A stretch of 64,000 nucleotides of DNA from Winogradskyella ludwigii (GCF_013403985.1 NZ_JABFDF010000002.1:186001-250000); one strand, 5' to 3'. Shown: positions 19,291-29,456, numbered from the stretch's first letter. Notes: generated by a model from the sequence alone, not told the origin. A program made the numbers and translations.

Positions 19291-20382
19291 GTGAATATCA
19301 TTAAGAAAACAACCGTTTTCACAGGATTAGTTATGCTTTTATGTTTAGCTAGCTGTGAAGAACACAAAGAAGAAAAACATGAAGTCGTAACCTTTTTGGT
19401 TACCAATCCCGTAAAAAAAGACACTTCTATTACAAAGGATTATGTGAGCCAAATCCATTCTATCAGGCATATTGAATTACGAGCTTTAGAACGTGGCTAC
19501 TTAAAAAATATTTATGTAGACGAAGGACAACACGTTACCAAAGGGCAACGCATGTTCCAGATTATGCCAAACATTTACCAAGCCGAATTACAAAAAGCAA
19601 AAGCAGAATCTAACGTTGCGGAAATTGAACTCAACAACACGCAGTTATTAGCCGATGGTGATGTGGTTTCTCCAAATGAGTTGGCAATGGCGAAAGCAAA
19701 TTTAAACAAAGCCAATGCTGAAGTGTCTTTAGCACAAACACACTTAGGTTTTACAAGCATAAAAGCCCCTTTTGATGGTATCATGGATCATCTAGAAGCA
19801 AGAGAAGGAAGTCTTTTAGATGAAGGAGAATTACTTACAACATTATCTGACAACAGCAAAATGTGGGTTTATTTCAATGTTCCTGAAGCTGAATATCTAG
19901 ATTACATTATGAGTGATGCTAAACAGAACAACAAAAACGTTGCGCTTTTAATGGCGAATAATAAGCGTTTTAATCAGAAAGGTATCGTAGAAACTATTGA
20001 AGGAGAATTTGATAGTGAAACCGGAAACATTGCTTTTAGAGCGACTTTCCCAAATCCGGATGGCATTTTAAGACATGGTGAAACCGGAAGTATTTTAATG
20101 AGTGTGCCTTACAAAGATGTTGTAATTGTACCACAAAAAGCTACGTTTGAAATCTTAGATAAAACTTATGTTTTTGTGGTAGATAAAGATAACGTGGTTC
20201 ACCAAAGAGAACTAACCATTGGGGCAGAGTTACCTCATTTATTCATTGTAGATAAAGGCTTATCAGAAAACGATACCATATTACTTGAAGGTATTAGAAT
20301 GGTAAAAGACCAAGAAAAGATTCATACTAAGCTGGTAGATCCTACTACAGTATTATCTAACCTAGCGCTTTACGCAGAGTAA
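19291..20382 (+). CDS. RND efflux periplasmic adaptor lipoprotein
   Basis: 363 residues from a GTG start, chosen because it gives a lipoprotein signal ending CLASC (Cys22). The membrane-fusion-protein layout is visible: first half of the lipoyl domain RALERGYLKNIYVDEGQHV, alpha-hairpin rich in Ala/Lys/Asn (residues ~95-150), second lipoyl half SIKAPFDGIMDHLEAREGS, then beta-barrel and membrane-proximal domains. It links the inner-membrane RND pump to the outer-membrane channel. First gene of a three-gene efflux operon, 23 bp before the permease. Confidence 0.93.
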   Translation: MNIIKKTTVFTGLVMLLCLASCEEHKEEKHEVVTFLVTNPVKKDTSITKDYVSQIHSIRHIELRALERGYLKNIYVDEGQHVTKGQRMFQIMPNIYQAELQKAKAESNVAEIELNNTQLLADGDVVSPNELAMAKANLNKANAEVSLAQTHLGFTSIKAPFDGIMDHLEAREGSLLDEGELLTTLSDNSKMWVYFNVPEAEYLDYIMSDAKQNNKNVALLMANNKRFNQKGIVETIEGEFDSETGNIAFRATFPNPDGILRHGETGSILMSVPYKDVVIVPQKATFEILDKTYVFVVDKDNVVHQRELTIGAELPHLFIVDKGLSENDTILLEGIRMVKDQEKIHTKLVDPTTVLSNLALYAE

Positions 20383-20405
20383 ATCTCATTTAATCTACAA
20401 ACATC

Positions 20406-23400
20406 ATGTTTAAAAAATTTATAAAAAGACCCGTCTTGGCCATTGTCATTTCGGTGATCATTATATTTATAGGTGGCCTTGCGATAAAGCAATTACCTAT
20501 ATCTCAATTCCCACAAATTGCACCTACAACGGTCAATATTTTTATCGCTTATCCAGGTTCTAGTGCAGATGTGTTGGTAAATTCAACATTAATTCCTCTA
20601 GAAACTGCGATTAATGGTGTGCAAGATATGCGTTACATTGCTTCTGATGCTACAAGTGCTGGTGAAGGAACATTACGTGTCATTTTTGAACCAGGAACCG
20701 ATCCTAATGAAGCCGTCGTTAGGGTAAAAACTAGAGTCGATCAGGTGATGCCTTTGTTACCAGAATTGGTACAACGTGAAGGGGTTATTATTACACCTGT
20801 TCAGCCAAGTATGTTAATGTACGTTAACCTATCGAGTGAAAATAAAGATAACGACGAAAAGTTTTTGTACAACTATGCTTACACTAAGATAATTCCAGAA
20901 ATACAACGTATCAATGGTATTGCAAGTGCTCAGATTTTAGGAAGTCGAAAATATGCGATGCGTGTATGGTTAAAACCAGACCGAATGCGTGCTTACAATA
21001 TTTCTGCAGAAGAAGTCTTAGAAGCCATGGAAGATCAAAGTATTTTGGCGAGACCTGGTCGTTTAGGTCGTAGTTCTGGGCAAACTGCTCAATCTCTAGA
21101 ATATGTATTAACCTATCAAAACAGATACAATGAACCAGAACAATATGAAGAAATTATTATTAAAGCCAACAAAGAAGGCCAAATTGTAACCCTTGCCGAT
21201 ATTGCTGATGTTAAGTTAGGAAGTGAATTTTTTGACATCTACTCTAACCTAGACGGAAAGCCTTCAGCCTCTATTGTTTTAAAACAAACCTTTGGTAGTA
21301 ATGGTAGCGATGTTATTGATGCTGTAAAGGAAAAATTAGATGAACTAGAAGTCGATTTACCACCAGGAGTTGATTTTCAAATTAGTTATGATGTTTCTAA
21401 TTTCTTAGATGCTTCAATCGATCAAGTTATACACACTTTAAGAGATGCTTTTATTCTTGTTGCCATTGTGGTATTCTTATTTTTAGGAGATTGGCGTTCC
21501 ACATTAATTCCTATTATTGCCGTTCCTGTGTCCTTAATTGGCGCCTTTTTTGTGATGCAAATGTTTGGGTTATCCATTAATCTTATTACACTTTTTGCCT
21601 TAGTATTGGCTATTGGTATTGTGGTGGATAATGCCATTGTGGTCGTAGAAGCCGTCCATGTAAAAATGCACGAAGAAAACCTTACACCATATAAAGCCTC
21701 TTCTGAAGTTTTAGGTGAAATTGGAGGTGCTATTGTTGCTATTACTTTGGTTATGGTTTCTGTATTTATTCCAATTTCGTTTATGACAGGTCCTGTTGGT
21801 GTTTTCTACCGCCAATTCTCAATCACTATGGCTGGTGCCATCGTTATTTCAGCCATTGTAGCATTGACATTAACACCTGTACTTTGTGCCATGTTGTTAA
21901 AAAATAACCATGGTAAAAAACGCACGTCTCCATTAGATAAATTTATTGATTGGTTTAACGGAGGTTTCGATAAACTAACAGGTGGTTACGTTACAATTTT
22001 AAATAAAATAGTAGCAAGACGCTTCATCACTTTCGGAATATTAGCGGCATTCTGTGCTGGTATTTTCTTTACAAATGAAGTATTGCCAGCCGGATTTATT
22101 CCTAATGAAGATCAAGGAATGATCTATGCCATTATTCAAACACCACCTGGTGCCACTCTAGAGCGTACCAATGAAGTAGCTAAGAAACTTCAACAAATAT
22201 GCGAAGATACTGAAGGTGTACAGTCCGTTTCTTCTTTAGCGGGTTATGAGATTATGACTGAAGGTCGTGGTTCTAACGCTGGTACTTGTTTAATTAACCT
22301 TAAATCTTGGTCTGATCGCGAGCATTCTGTTCATGAAATCATGGAAGAGCTTGAAGAGAAAACCAAAGATTTAGGAGCAATCATAGAGTATTTTGAACCA
22401 CCTGCAGTACCAGGATTTGGATCTTCTGGAGGATTTGCCATGCGATTGTTAGACAAAACAAACTCTACAGATTATCATCATTTTGAGAGCGTGAATAATG
22501 AATTCATGGAAGCTTTATCTGAACGTGAAGAACTCACAGGTTTATTTACATTCTTCTCGGCAAATTATCCGCAATACGAATTGAAAATAAACAATAAAAT
22601 TGCCATGCAAAAAGGGGTTACTATTGGTAAAGCCATGGAAAACCTCAACATTTTAATTGGAAGTACATATGAGCAAGGATTTATTCGTTTTGGTCGTTTC
22701 TTTAAAGTGTACACGCAAGCTGCACCAGAATACAGACGTTTACCAACAGATCTTGAGAAGTTATTTGTAAAAAATGAAGAAGGTGAAATGGTACCATATT
22801 CTGCTTTTATGAGTATTGAAAAGAAATTAGGTCCAAACGAAATTACGCGTTACAACCTTTACAACTCAGCTTCAATTAGAGGATTGCCTGCACCAGGTTT
22901 TACTAGTGATGATGCTATTAAAGCGATAAAAGAAGTTGCTGCAACACAATTACCTAAAGGTTATGATATTGCTTGGGAAGGTTTAAGTTTTGATGAAGCC
23001 CAAAGAGGTAACGAATCTATTTACATCTTCTTAGTAGTACTCATCTTTGTATACTTTGTACTTGCTGCACAATACGAAAGTTTCTTATTGCCTTTAGCTG
23101 TTATTTTATCCTTACCAATTGGTGTTTTTGGATCGTTTATAATGTTAAAAGGAATGGGATTAGCCAACGATGTTTATGCGCAGATTGGTGTGATCATGCT
23201 AGTTGGTTTACTCGGTAAAAATGCCGTGTTAATTATAGAATTTGCGGTACAAAAACAGAGGCAAGGTGCTACTATTTTAGAAGCTGCAATTGAAGGTTCT
23301 AAGGCCAGGTTTAGACCAATTTTAATGACATCGTTTGCTTTTATAGCAGGATTAATTCCGTTAATCATAGCTTCAGGTGCAGGTGCTATTGCTAATAAAA

Positions 23401-23654
23401 CTATTGGTAGCTCGGCTTTAGGTGGTATGTTAATTGGTACACTTGGAGGTGTTTTAATTATTCCCGGTTTGTATTACATTTTTGCTAAAATGGCAGAAGG
23501 CAAAACACTGATTAAAGATGAAGCTAGTGAGCCTATTTCAGAAGAAATGATGCGTGTTAGTGAAACTAAAAATCAAAGTGCTGCTAATGCTGAAAAAATC
23601 AGCAAGCTTACTAAACTTTTCAAAAAATTAGGTAAAAAGAAAAATGATGAATAA
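20406..23654 (+). CDS. RND multidrug efflux permease (AcrB/HAE1-like)
   Basis: 1082 residues, the normal size for HAE1-type pumps, with the duplicated 6-TM plus periplasmic-domain plan. It opens FKKFIKRPVLAIVISVII, and the porter-domain motif GSRKYAMRVWLKPDRM is present. In TM4 the AcrB Asp407-Asp408 pair reads Asp408-Asn409 (GIVVDNAIVVVEAV), so one proton-relay aspartate is replaced. The TM10 lysine is kept (LLGKNAVLIIEFA, Lys938). A charged C-terminal tail is rich in Lys. The stop overlaps the next gene by 11 nt. Drug, bile salt or solvent substrates cannot be told apart from sequence. Confidence 0.95.
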   Translation: MFKKFIKRPVLAIVISVIIIFIGGLAIKQLPISQFPQIAPTTVNIFIAYPGSSADVLVNSTLIPLETAINGVQDMRYIASDATSAGEGTLRVIFEPGTDPNEAVVRVKTRVDQVMPLLPELVQREGVIITPVQPSMLMYVNLSSENKDNDEKFLYNYAYTKIIPEIQRINGIASAQILGSRKYAMRVWLKPDRMRAYNISAEEVLEAMEDQSILARPGRLGRSSGQTAQSLEYVLTYQNRYNEPEQYEEIIIKANKEGQIVTLADIADVKLGSEFFDIYSNLDGKPSASIVLKQTFGSNGSDVIDAVKEKLDELEVDLPPGVDFQISYDVSNFLDASIDQVIHTLRDAFILVAIVVFLFLGDWRSTLIPIIAVPVSLIGAFFVMQMFGLSINLITLFALVLAIGIVVDNAIVVVEAVHVKMHEENLTPYKASSEVLGEIGGAIVAITLVMVSVFIPISFMTGPVGVFYRQFSITMAGAIVISAIVALTLTPVLCAMLLKNNHGKKRTSPLDKFIDWFNGGFDKLTGGYVTILNKIVARRFITFGILAAFCAGIFFTNEVLPAGFIPNEDQGMIYAIIQTPPGATLERTNEVAKKLQQICEDTEGVQSVSSLAGYEIMTEGRGSNAGTCLINLKSWSDREHSVHEIMEELEEKTKDLGAIIEYFEPPAVPGFGSSGGFAMRLLDKTNSTDYHHFESVNNEFMEALSEREELTGLFTFFSANYPQYELKINNKIAMQKGVTIGKAMENLNILIGSTYEQGFIRFGRFFKVYTQAAPEYRRLPTDLEKLFVKNEEGEMVPYSAFMSIEKKLGPNEITRYNLYNSASIRGLPAPGFTSDDAIKAIKEVAATQLPKGYDIAWEGLSFDEAQRGNESIYIFLVVLIFVYFVLAAQYESFLLPLAVILSLPIGVFGSFIMLKGMGLANDVYAQIGVIMLVGLLGKNAVLIIEFAVQKQRQGATILEAAIEGSKARFRPILMTSFAFIAGLIPLIIASGAGAIANKTIGSSALGGMLIGTLGGVLIIPGLYYIFAKMAEGKTLIKDEASEPISEEMMRVSETKNQSAANAEKISKLTKLFKKLGKKKNDE

Positions 23655-25089
23655 TTTAAAAAAGATAAGAAAATCGCAACTATTTGGTGTGTTCGCTTTG
23701 CTACTACTCTTCTCTTGTGTACCAATGCAAAAGGCCATAAGAGAAGAAAACAAAGCCGTACCTGAACAGTATACAAATGAAACTTCAGATTCCACTAATA
23801 CAGCCAATGTACAATGGAAAACGTTTTTCTCTGATCAAAAATTGGTCGCTTTAATTGATACGGCTTTAGCAAATAATCAAGAGCTTAATATTATGCTACA
23901 GAAAATTTCGATGGCTAATAATGAAGTCAAGGTTAGAAAAGGAGAATATTTACCTTTTGTAAATGTATATGCTGGAGCTGAAGTTGAAAAAGTTGGAGAA
24001 TACACTAGAGATGGTGCTGTAGAACATAATTTAGATATTCGTGAAGGCGAAGAATTTCCTGAGCCTTTAACTGATTTTTCTGTAGGCCTAGATGTTTCAT
24101 GGGAACTCGATGTTTGGAAAAAACTACGTAACGGTAAAAAAGCGGCCGTTTTAGAATATCTAAGTACTATCGAGGGTAAGAATTTCATGGTGACCAACAT
24201 TGTATCGGAGATTGCAAATTCGTATTACGAACTTTTAGCTTTAGATAATCAGTTAAACATTATAGAGCAGAATTTAGATATTCAGAAAAACGCTTTAAAA
24301 ATGGTAAAACTACAAAAACAAGCTGCTAGAGCAACACAGTTAGCTGTTAGACGTTTTGAAGCTGAGGTTTATAAAAACCAAAGTAATAAGTTTGAAATCC
24401 GTCAAAGCATCGTAGAAACTGAGAATAAAATCAATTTTCTTTTAGGTCGCTATCCGCAGACCATCGATAGAGATTCTGATGATTTTATTGGGAGTCCTAT
24501 TGATGCTATTCAAGCCGGTATTCCGTCACAGCTTTTGGCTAATAGACCAGATATTAAACAAGCAGAATATGAATTAGCAGCTTCCAAGTTAAATGTTAAA
24601 ATAGCCAAAGCTAATTTTTATCCTTCTATTGGTATACAAGCAGGTGTTGGATTGCAAGCTTTTAAAACAAAGTATTTAACCAGCACACCAGAATCGGTTT
24701 TGTATTCGTTAGTTGGCGATATGGTAAGTCCTTTAATAAACAGAAATGCCATTAAAGCAGAATACAGCAATGCCAACAGCCGACAATTGCAAGCGATTTT
24801 CGAATATGAAAAGGCCATTTTAAATGGTTACATGGAAGTGGCTAATGAGCTTTCTAATATTAATAATTTAAAAGAAAATTATGATTTAAAAGCCAAACAA
24901 GTAGAAGCCATGACAGAAGCCATTGAGTTGTCTATTCAGCTTTTTAAATCTGCAAGAGCAGAATACACAGAAGTGCTACTCACACAAAGAGAAGCTTTAG
25001 ATTCTAAAATTGAAATTATTGAAACCAAAAGAGACCAATTCTTGGCGAACGTAAAAGTTTACCAAGCCTTAGGTGGTGGATGGAATTAG
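23644..25089 (+). CDS. RND efflux outer-membrane channel lipoprotein (NodT/OprM type)
   Basis: 481 residues. Two adjacent ATGs (23644 and 23647) are possible starts, both inside the permease's last codons. The signal ends LLLFSCVPM, a lipobox. Two TolC-like repeats follow, with long helices rich in Gln/Asn/Glu and the family pattern LANRPDIKQAEYELAASKLNVKIAKANFYPSI. It forms the trimeric outer-membrane duct for the adjacent pump. A strong terminator follows, closing the operon. Confidence 0.93.
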   Translation: MMNNLKKIRKSQLFGVFALLLLFSCVPMQKAIREENKAVPEQYTNETSDSTNTANVQWKTFFSDQKLVALIDTALANNQELNIMLQKISMANNEVKVRKGEYLPFVNVYAGAEVEKVGEYTRDGAVEHNLDIREGEEFPEPLTDFSVGLDVSWELDVWKKLRNGKKAAVLEYLSTIEGKNFMVTNIVSEIANSYYELLALDNQLNIIEQNLDIQKNALKMVKLQKQAARATQLAVRRFEAEVYKNQSNKFEIRQSIVETENKINFLLGRYPQTIDRDSDDFIGSPIDAIQAGIPSQLLANRPDIKQAEYELAASKLNVKIAKANFYPSIGIQAGVGLQAFKTKYLTSTPESVLYSLVGDMVSPLINRNAIKAEYSNANSRQLQAIFEYEKAILNGYMEVANELSNINNLKENYDLKAKQVEAMTEAIELSIQLFKSARAEYTEVLLTQREALDSKIEIIETKRDQFLANVKVYQALGGGWN

Positions 25090-25110
25090 TTGAAGAGTGC
25101 CCTGAATCTG

Positions 25111-25147
25111 AAAGCCATTTTGCACAATTGCAGAATGGCTTTTTTAT
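25111..25147 (+). terminator. Intrinsic terminator of the efflux operon
   Basis: AAAGCCATT ... AATGGCTTT stem with an inner TGC/GCA pairing, followed by a T-run. Confidence 0.85.
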
Positions 25148-25237
25148 TTATTCAAATTAGTTTGATTGTTTCTTAACATTAACCGAATATAATAATGATT
25201 ACATTTATCATATCTATAATTTGAATTTCAAAAAAAC

Positions 25238-25690
25238 ATGAAAAATATTTTCGACAAACAAGTTACCGAAGAAGTTATTAACCGCATTAATCAACTTCAA
25301 ACAACCACGAAACCACAATGGGGCAAAATGTCTGTTGATCAAATGTTAGCACATTGCAATGTTACTTATGAGTTTCTCTATGAAAACGTGCACCCAAAAC
25401 CAAAAGGCTTCAAAAAATGGATGCTTAAAACATTTGTAAAAAGCATAGTCGTTAGCGACAAGCCCTATAAAAAAAATGGTCGTACCGCTTCAGAATTCTT
25501 AATAACAAGCCAAAAAGAATTCACTACAGAACAAGACCGTTTAACCTCTTACATTCAAAAAACACAAGACTTAGGAGGTGATTATTTTGACCAGAAAGAA
25601 AGTCATTCTTTCGGGAAATTATCAAAAACAGAATGGAACAATATGTTTTACAAACACCTTGATCACCATTTGTCACAATTTGGAGTGTAA
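25238..25690 (+). CDS. DUF1569 (DinB-like) protein
   Basis: 150 residues, no signal peptide. PQWGKMSVDQMLAHCNVTYEF near the N-terminus and MFYKHLDHHLSQFGV at the end are the two histidine-bearing helices expected of the DinB/DUF1569 four-helix bundle, a candidate metal site. Function unknown. It is monocistronic between a terminator and a long non-coding stretch. Confidence 0.82.
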   Translation: MKNIFDKQVTEEVINRINQLQTTTKPQWGKMSVDQMLAHCNVTYEFLYENVHPKPKGFKKWMLKTFVKSIVVSDKPYKKNGRTASEFLITSQKEFTTEQDRLTSYIQKTQDLGGDYFDQKESHSFGKLSKTEWNNMFYKHLDHHLSQFGV

Positions 25691-26051
25691 CCAAAGAGTA
25701 ACTGCTTTTAATCTATTTAAAACAATATAAATAGTTGATACACCTTGTTTTAAAATAATAAGATAAAAAATAACGAGAAGAAAACCATTAATTCTAATAT
25801 CTATTAGAATGTTTGTTATTACAACTTCTCAAATATTGTCTCAATTTAAATAATTAACTGATTTCATCAAAGGTGCATTTATAGCAATTGGCCTCAGACT
25901 CCGACTTATTTCTATAATTTTAGGGAATTTTAAAATTGTTTAATAGATTTTATTCTAAAATATCTAACTAAAAAAGATCACAGGAACTCAGCATAAAAAA
26001 CAATCTATCTACGACATAAATAATTTTAAGCTAATTTAAAAATCATTGTAT
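25691..26051. other. 361-bp intergenic stretch with nested inverted repeats
   Basis: No convincing ORF on either strand. It contains the palindrome ATTCTAATA-TC-TATTAGAAT (25791-25810), flanked by GAGAAG (25775-25780) and CTTCTC (25825-25830), giving a possible two-level cruciform. The rest is AT-rich without recognisable motifs. Confidence 0.6.
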
Positions 26052-26663
26052 TTACCCTTCCTTTTTATACAAACTAGGCAAGCTAATTTTAAATTTAACT
26101 GCAATTAACCTTACCGTTATAACGACTAAACCTGCAATGAGATACAAAACGTTTTTATCTTCAAAAAAACGTAATAATATAAAATAGGTAAGACCTCCCA
26201 AAATACAAGCTGTAGCATAAATTTCTTTCCTAAAAACCACGGGAATTTCATTACATAAGATATCTCGTAATACACCACCAAAGCAAGCTGTCATTGTACC
26301 TAAAGCAATACAAATTAAGGGATGTAAACCAGCAACAATACCTATTTCTACGCCAACAATAGTGTAAAGTGCAATGCCAATAGTATCGAATAAAAACAAT
26401 GATTTACGAAGGTAATTAATGCGTTTTCTAAAGATTACAGCAAAGGTTGCAGAAGCAATAATAACATAAACAAAGGTCATATTTTTCATCCAAGAAACAG
26501 GTTCAATACCAATCATAACATCTCGTAATGTTCCACCTCCTGTTGCTGTGACAAAAGCAATAATGAGCACACCAAATGGATCCATACGTTTGTTCATGGC
26601 TATTAATGCTCCAGAAATAGAGAAAGCGATGGTTCCTAATATATCTAAGATTTGAAAAAACAT
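26052..26663 (-). CDS. TRIC/UPF0126-family membrane channel
   Basis: 203 residues, about seven hydrophobic helices in two similar halves. Each half contains a glycine-rich pore motif: TATGGGTLRDVMIG in the first and CFGGVLRDILCNEIP in the second. These are the hallmarks of the bacterial TRIC (trimeric intracellular cation channel, YicG-like) family, proposed cation-permeable channels. It ends in a basic tail. It is transcribed leftward, separated by 143 bp from the RDD gene behind it. Confidence 0.88.
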   Translation of the reverse strand: MFFQILDILGTIAFSISGALIAMNKRMDPFGVLIIAFVTATGGGTLRDVMIGIEPVSWMKNMTFVYVIIASATFAVIFRKRINYLRKSLFLFDTIGIALYTIVGVEIGIVAGLHPLICIALGTMTACFGGVLRDILCNEIPVVFRKEIYATACILGGLTYFILLRFFEDKNVLYLIAGLVVITVRLIAVKFKISLPSLYKKEG

Positions 26664-26806
26664 AGGTTATTTAATGGTTTTGGGGTTATCATTTTGCACT
26701 TGATGCAGCATCCAATTCATAATCGCAGTTATAGATTAAATACTTCAGCCTCGCTCAGTATAAGCAATTCATACAATTGTCGAAAAAACGAAAATTGATT
26801 CTCTGC

Positions 26807-27523
26807 TTACATGTTTTGAGTGTAATAATTATAATCCTTAATCACTTTAGCAACAAAATCTACGGGCTTCTCGCTAGTTTCTATCGTCATTATTTTTAAT
26901 AAGCGATGGTGCAAATTTACAATGATGTTATGATTTCCATTTCTAATAGCATCGTCATATAGATTTTTAATCGTTTGCATATCACTATCATTTAACATGG
27001 TAACCTGACTATATGTTGGTACATAATCTAAAGGGATATCTTTAATAAGTGTATCATGAATAGTTAAGAGTTGTTTTTCACTAATTACAGTAGTACCAGC
27101 AGCAATATCACCGATACGCTGTCCATTTCCTTTAATTAAAATAGTAAAAGCAGCAACACCTCCAGAAGTTAAAGCGACATCTATAATTCTTAAAATCCAA
27201 CGTACAAAATAATTAGAAAAACTAGGTTTAGAGCCGTCTAGCTTTACAACTCTAGTTTTCATAAGCATTTTCCCTACAGTTTTACCGTTTGTAAATGTTT
27301 CTAACAACACATAATATAGAAACGCTGGTAAAGACACAAGTAGATAGATTGCCCATGAATCTCCCATATCCAAATTTAAGGTCGTTAAAAGGAGTATAAC
27401 ACAGATCGTATATAAAAGAATAATGGCGCTATCTATAAGATAACCAAGCATTCTGTCTCCAATACTGGCAACATTTTGATTAATCCCTACATTTTGGGCA
27501 GTTTCTATTTGAAATTCATCCAT
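26807..27523 (-). CDS. RDD-family membrane protein
   Basis: 238 residues. The RDD domain occupies the first ~150 residues: IGDRMLGYLIDSAII holds the conserved Arg and Asp, with further helices and NGQRIGDIAAGTTVI closing the domain. A soluble C-terminal tail of ~90 residues follows. RDD proteins are small transporters or membrane accessory proteins, some linked to Na+/H+ exchange. It is divergent from the SpoIIM gene with only 35 bp between starts, so it shares a regulatory region with the MoxR/DUF58 operon and belongs to that locus. Confidence 0.88.
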   Translation of the reverse strand: MDEFQIETAQNVGINQNVASIGDRMLGYLIDSAIILLYTICVILLLTTLNLDMGDSWAIYLLVSLPAFLYYVLLETFTNGKTVGKMLMKTRVVKLDGSKPSFSNYFVRWILRIIDVALTSGGVAAFTILIKGNGQRIGDIAAGTTVISEKQLLTIHDTLIKDIPLDYVPTYSQVTMLNDSDMQTIKNLYDDAIRNGNHNIIVNLHHRLLKIMTIETSEKPVDFVAKVIKDYNYYTQNM

Positions 27524-27558
27524 ATTTTCTTTACTTTGAAAGTCTAAAAGGGAATATA

Positions 27559-28566
27559 ATGCGTGAAGCAGCTTTTGTAAAGCAAAATAAAGACAAATGG
27601 TTAGAATTTGAAAACATTCTTACAAATAAAACGCAAATAGATCCCGATTTACTTTCTGACCTTTATATTGAAGTCACAGATCATTTAAGTTATGCCAAAA
27701 CATTTTATGCGAATAGTAATACAGAGCGTTACCTTAATCAACTCGCATCTAATGCGCATCAAAGTATTTATAAGACTAAAAAAGAACCCAAAAACAGACT
27801 TATTTCATTTTTTAAAACGGAATTCCCTACGCTCTTTTATCAGCATCATCGGGAACTCTTAATTACCTTCTTAACCTTTACCCTTTTTGTAACTGTTGGA
27901 GCATTTTCTGCCGCTAATGAAGGTGATTTTGTAAGATCTTTTCTTGGTGATGGTTACGTTAATATGACCCTTGAAAACATAGAAAAAGGCGACCCAATGG
28001 CTGTTTACAAAAAACAAGGTGAATTTAATATGTTTTTAGGTATTACACTTAACAACATAAAAGTAGCACTTCTTGCTTTTGGCTATGGTATTTTATTAGG
28101 CCTAGGAACTTTATATATTATGATGCAAAATGGCATTATGCTAGGCAGTTTTCAATATTTCTTTTATGAACAAGGCTTACTATGGGAGTCTGCTCGTACC
28201 ATTTGGATCCATGGTACCATTGAGATATCTGTAATTATAATTGCTGGTTGTGCTGGTCTTGTTATGGGAAATGGCATGTTGTTTACAGGCACTTTGCCAC
28301 GACTAGAAGCTTTTAAACGCGGAGTTATTAATGGCTTAAAGATTTTAATGAGTACTATTCCATTTTTTATTCTAGCAGGATTTTTAGAAGGTTTTGTAAC
28401 CAGACATACTGAAATGCCAGATTGGCTAGCCATAGTAATTATTACAAGTTCTCTTGCGCTTATCCTATTTTACTACGTTATTTACCCTATTCAATTAAAT
28501 AAAAGATTAAAACAACATACAGAACTAAAAAACACCATAGCACTAACCAATAAATCAACAGATTAA
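27559..28566 (+). CDS. SpoIIM-like (stage II sporulation protein M) membrane protein
   Basis: 335 residues. A soluble N-terminus opening MREAAFVKQNKDKWLEFE is typical of the non-sporulating SpoIIM-like group. It is followed by about six hydrophobic helices, including LNNIKVALLAFGYGILLGLGT. These are conserved companions of RDD, DUF4129, MoxR ATPase and DUF58 in Bacteroidetes and Actinobacteria; biochemical role unknown and unrelated to sporulation here. First gene of a six-gene operon, 2 nt before the next gene. Confidence 0.88.
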   Translation: MREAAFVKQNKDKWLEFENILTNKTQIDPDLLSDLYIEVTDHLSYAKTFYANSNTERYLNQLASNAHQSIYKTKKEPKNRLISFFKTEFPTLFYQHHRELLITFLTFTLFVTVGAFSAANEGDFVRSFLGDGYVNMTLENIEKGDPMAVYKKQGEFNMFLGITLNNIKVALLAFGYGILLGLGTLYIMMQNGIMLGSFQYFFYEQGLLWESARTIWIHGTIEISVIIIAGCAGLVMGNGMLFTGTLPRLEAFKRGVINGLKILMSTIPFFILAGFLEGFVTRHTEMPDWLAIVIITSSLALILFYYVIYPIQLNKRLKQHTELKNTIALTNKSTD

Positions 28567-28568
28567 AA

Positions 28569-29456
28569 ATGAACAAAGCCTACATAGAATTCAGAAAACA
28601 GCGTGATTTTAGCGCTATATTAACCGATACTTTTGGATTTATAAGAAATGAATTTAAACCCTTTGTAAAAACTATTTTTAATATTGCAGGGCCAGCAATT
28701 GTTATTTTTATGCTTTCTCTTGCCGCTTATAATTATGTTGCTGGAGATCTTTTTAACTTTACAGGCTTAGATGAACCTAGTATAAATTCATCTAGTGCCA
28801 TAGTGACTATAATTGCTGTTGCGTGTTATTTTATTTCGGCCATTGCTGCGTATATTTTAACGGCCTCTACAGTACTTTTCTATATTAAATCTTATGTAGA
28901 TCATAAAGGAGAAGTAGACAGCTCTGAAATTAAAACGAATGTTTATCAATCGTTCTGGTCATTTTTTGGACTTAGTTTTTTAAAAGGTGTCACATTAATT
29001 ATTGCCATGATGCTTTGCTTTTTACCAGTCCTTTATGCTATGGTACCTATGGCTATTGTATTTAGTGTTTATGTTTTTGAACCTAAACGATCAACTTCAG
29101 ATGCCTTTGGTCAAAGTTTCACGTTAGTGAATTCAGATTTTTGGACCGCCTTTGGTGCTTTTTTAGTTTTAGGAATTATCTATTATTTACTTGGCTTAGT
29201 CTTTTCAATACCATCTATTATATATGCTTTAATTAGTACAGGTATTTTTTCAGGTGAAATTGATCCAGCCAATTTAAATACCTTTTCAGCAGATCCTGTT
29301 GTTATCGTTTTAAATGTGCTAAACACCTTCTTTCAATTTTTACTAAATACTATAATGATGGTTGCAGGAGCTGTTATTTATTTTCATTTACATGAAAAAA
29401 CAAATTTCACTGGCACCTACGATCGAATTAGCGAAATTGGAAAAACCGAAGATTAA
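28569..29456 (+). CDS. Polytopic membrane protein of the MoxR/DUF58 operon
   Basis: 295 residues with about six hydrophobic helices and an N-terminal cytoplasmic lead FRKQRDFSAILTDTFGFI. No catalytic motif is visible, and it resembles the unnamed membrane proteins regularly found between SpoIIM-like and DUF4129 genes. Spacing (2 nt before it, and its stop adjacent to the next ATG) shows tight cotranscription. Function unknown; probably a structural part of the same membrane complex. Confidence 0.8.
   Translation: MNKAYIEFRKQRDFSAILTDTFGFIRNEFKPFVKTIFNIAGPAIVIFMLSLAAYNYVAGDLFNFTGLDEPSINSSSAIVTIIAVACYFISAIAAYILTASTVLFYIKSYVDHKGEVDSSEIKTNVYQSFWSFFGLSFLKGVTLIIAMMLCFLPVLYAMVPMAIVFSVYVFEPKRSTSDAFGQSFTLVNSDFWTAFGAFLVLGIIYYLLGLVFSIPSIIYALISTGIFSGEIDPANLNTFSADPVVIVLNVLNTFFQFLLNTIMMVAGAVIYFHLHEKTNFTGTYDRISEIGKTED

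Noticed and set aside
23877-24200. 107-residue minus-strand ORF in the outer-membrane channel gene
   Set aside because: Antisense to a certain gene, with Ser/Pro-rich low-complexity translation and no upstream promoter.
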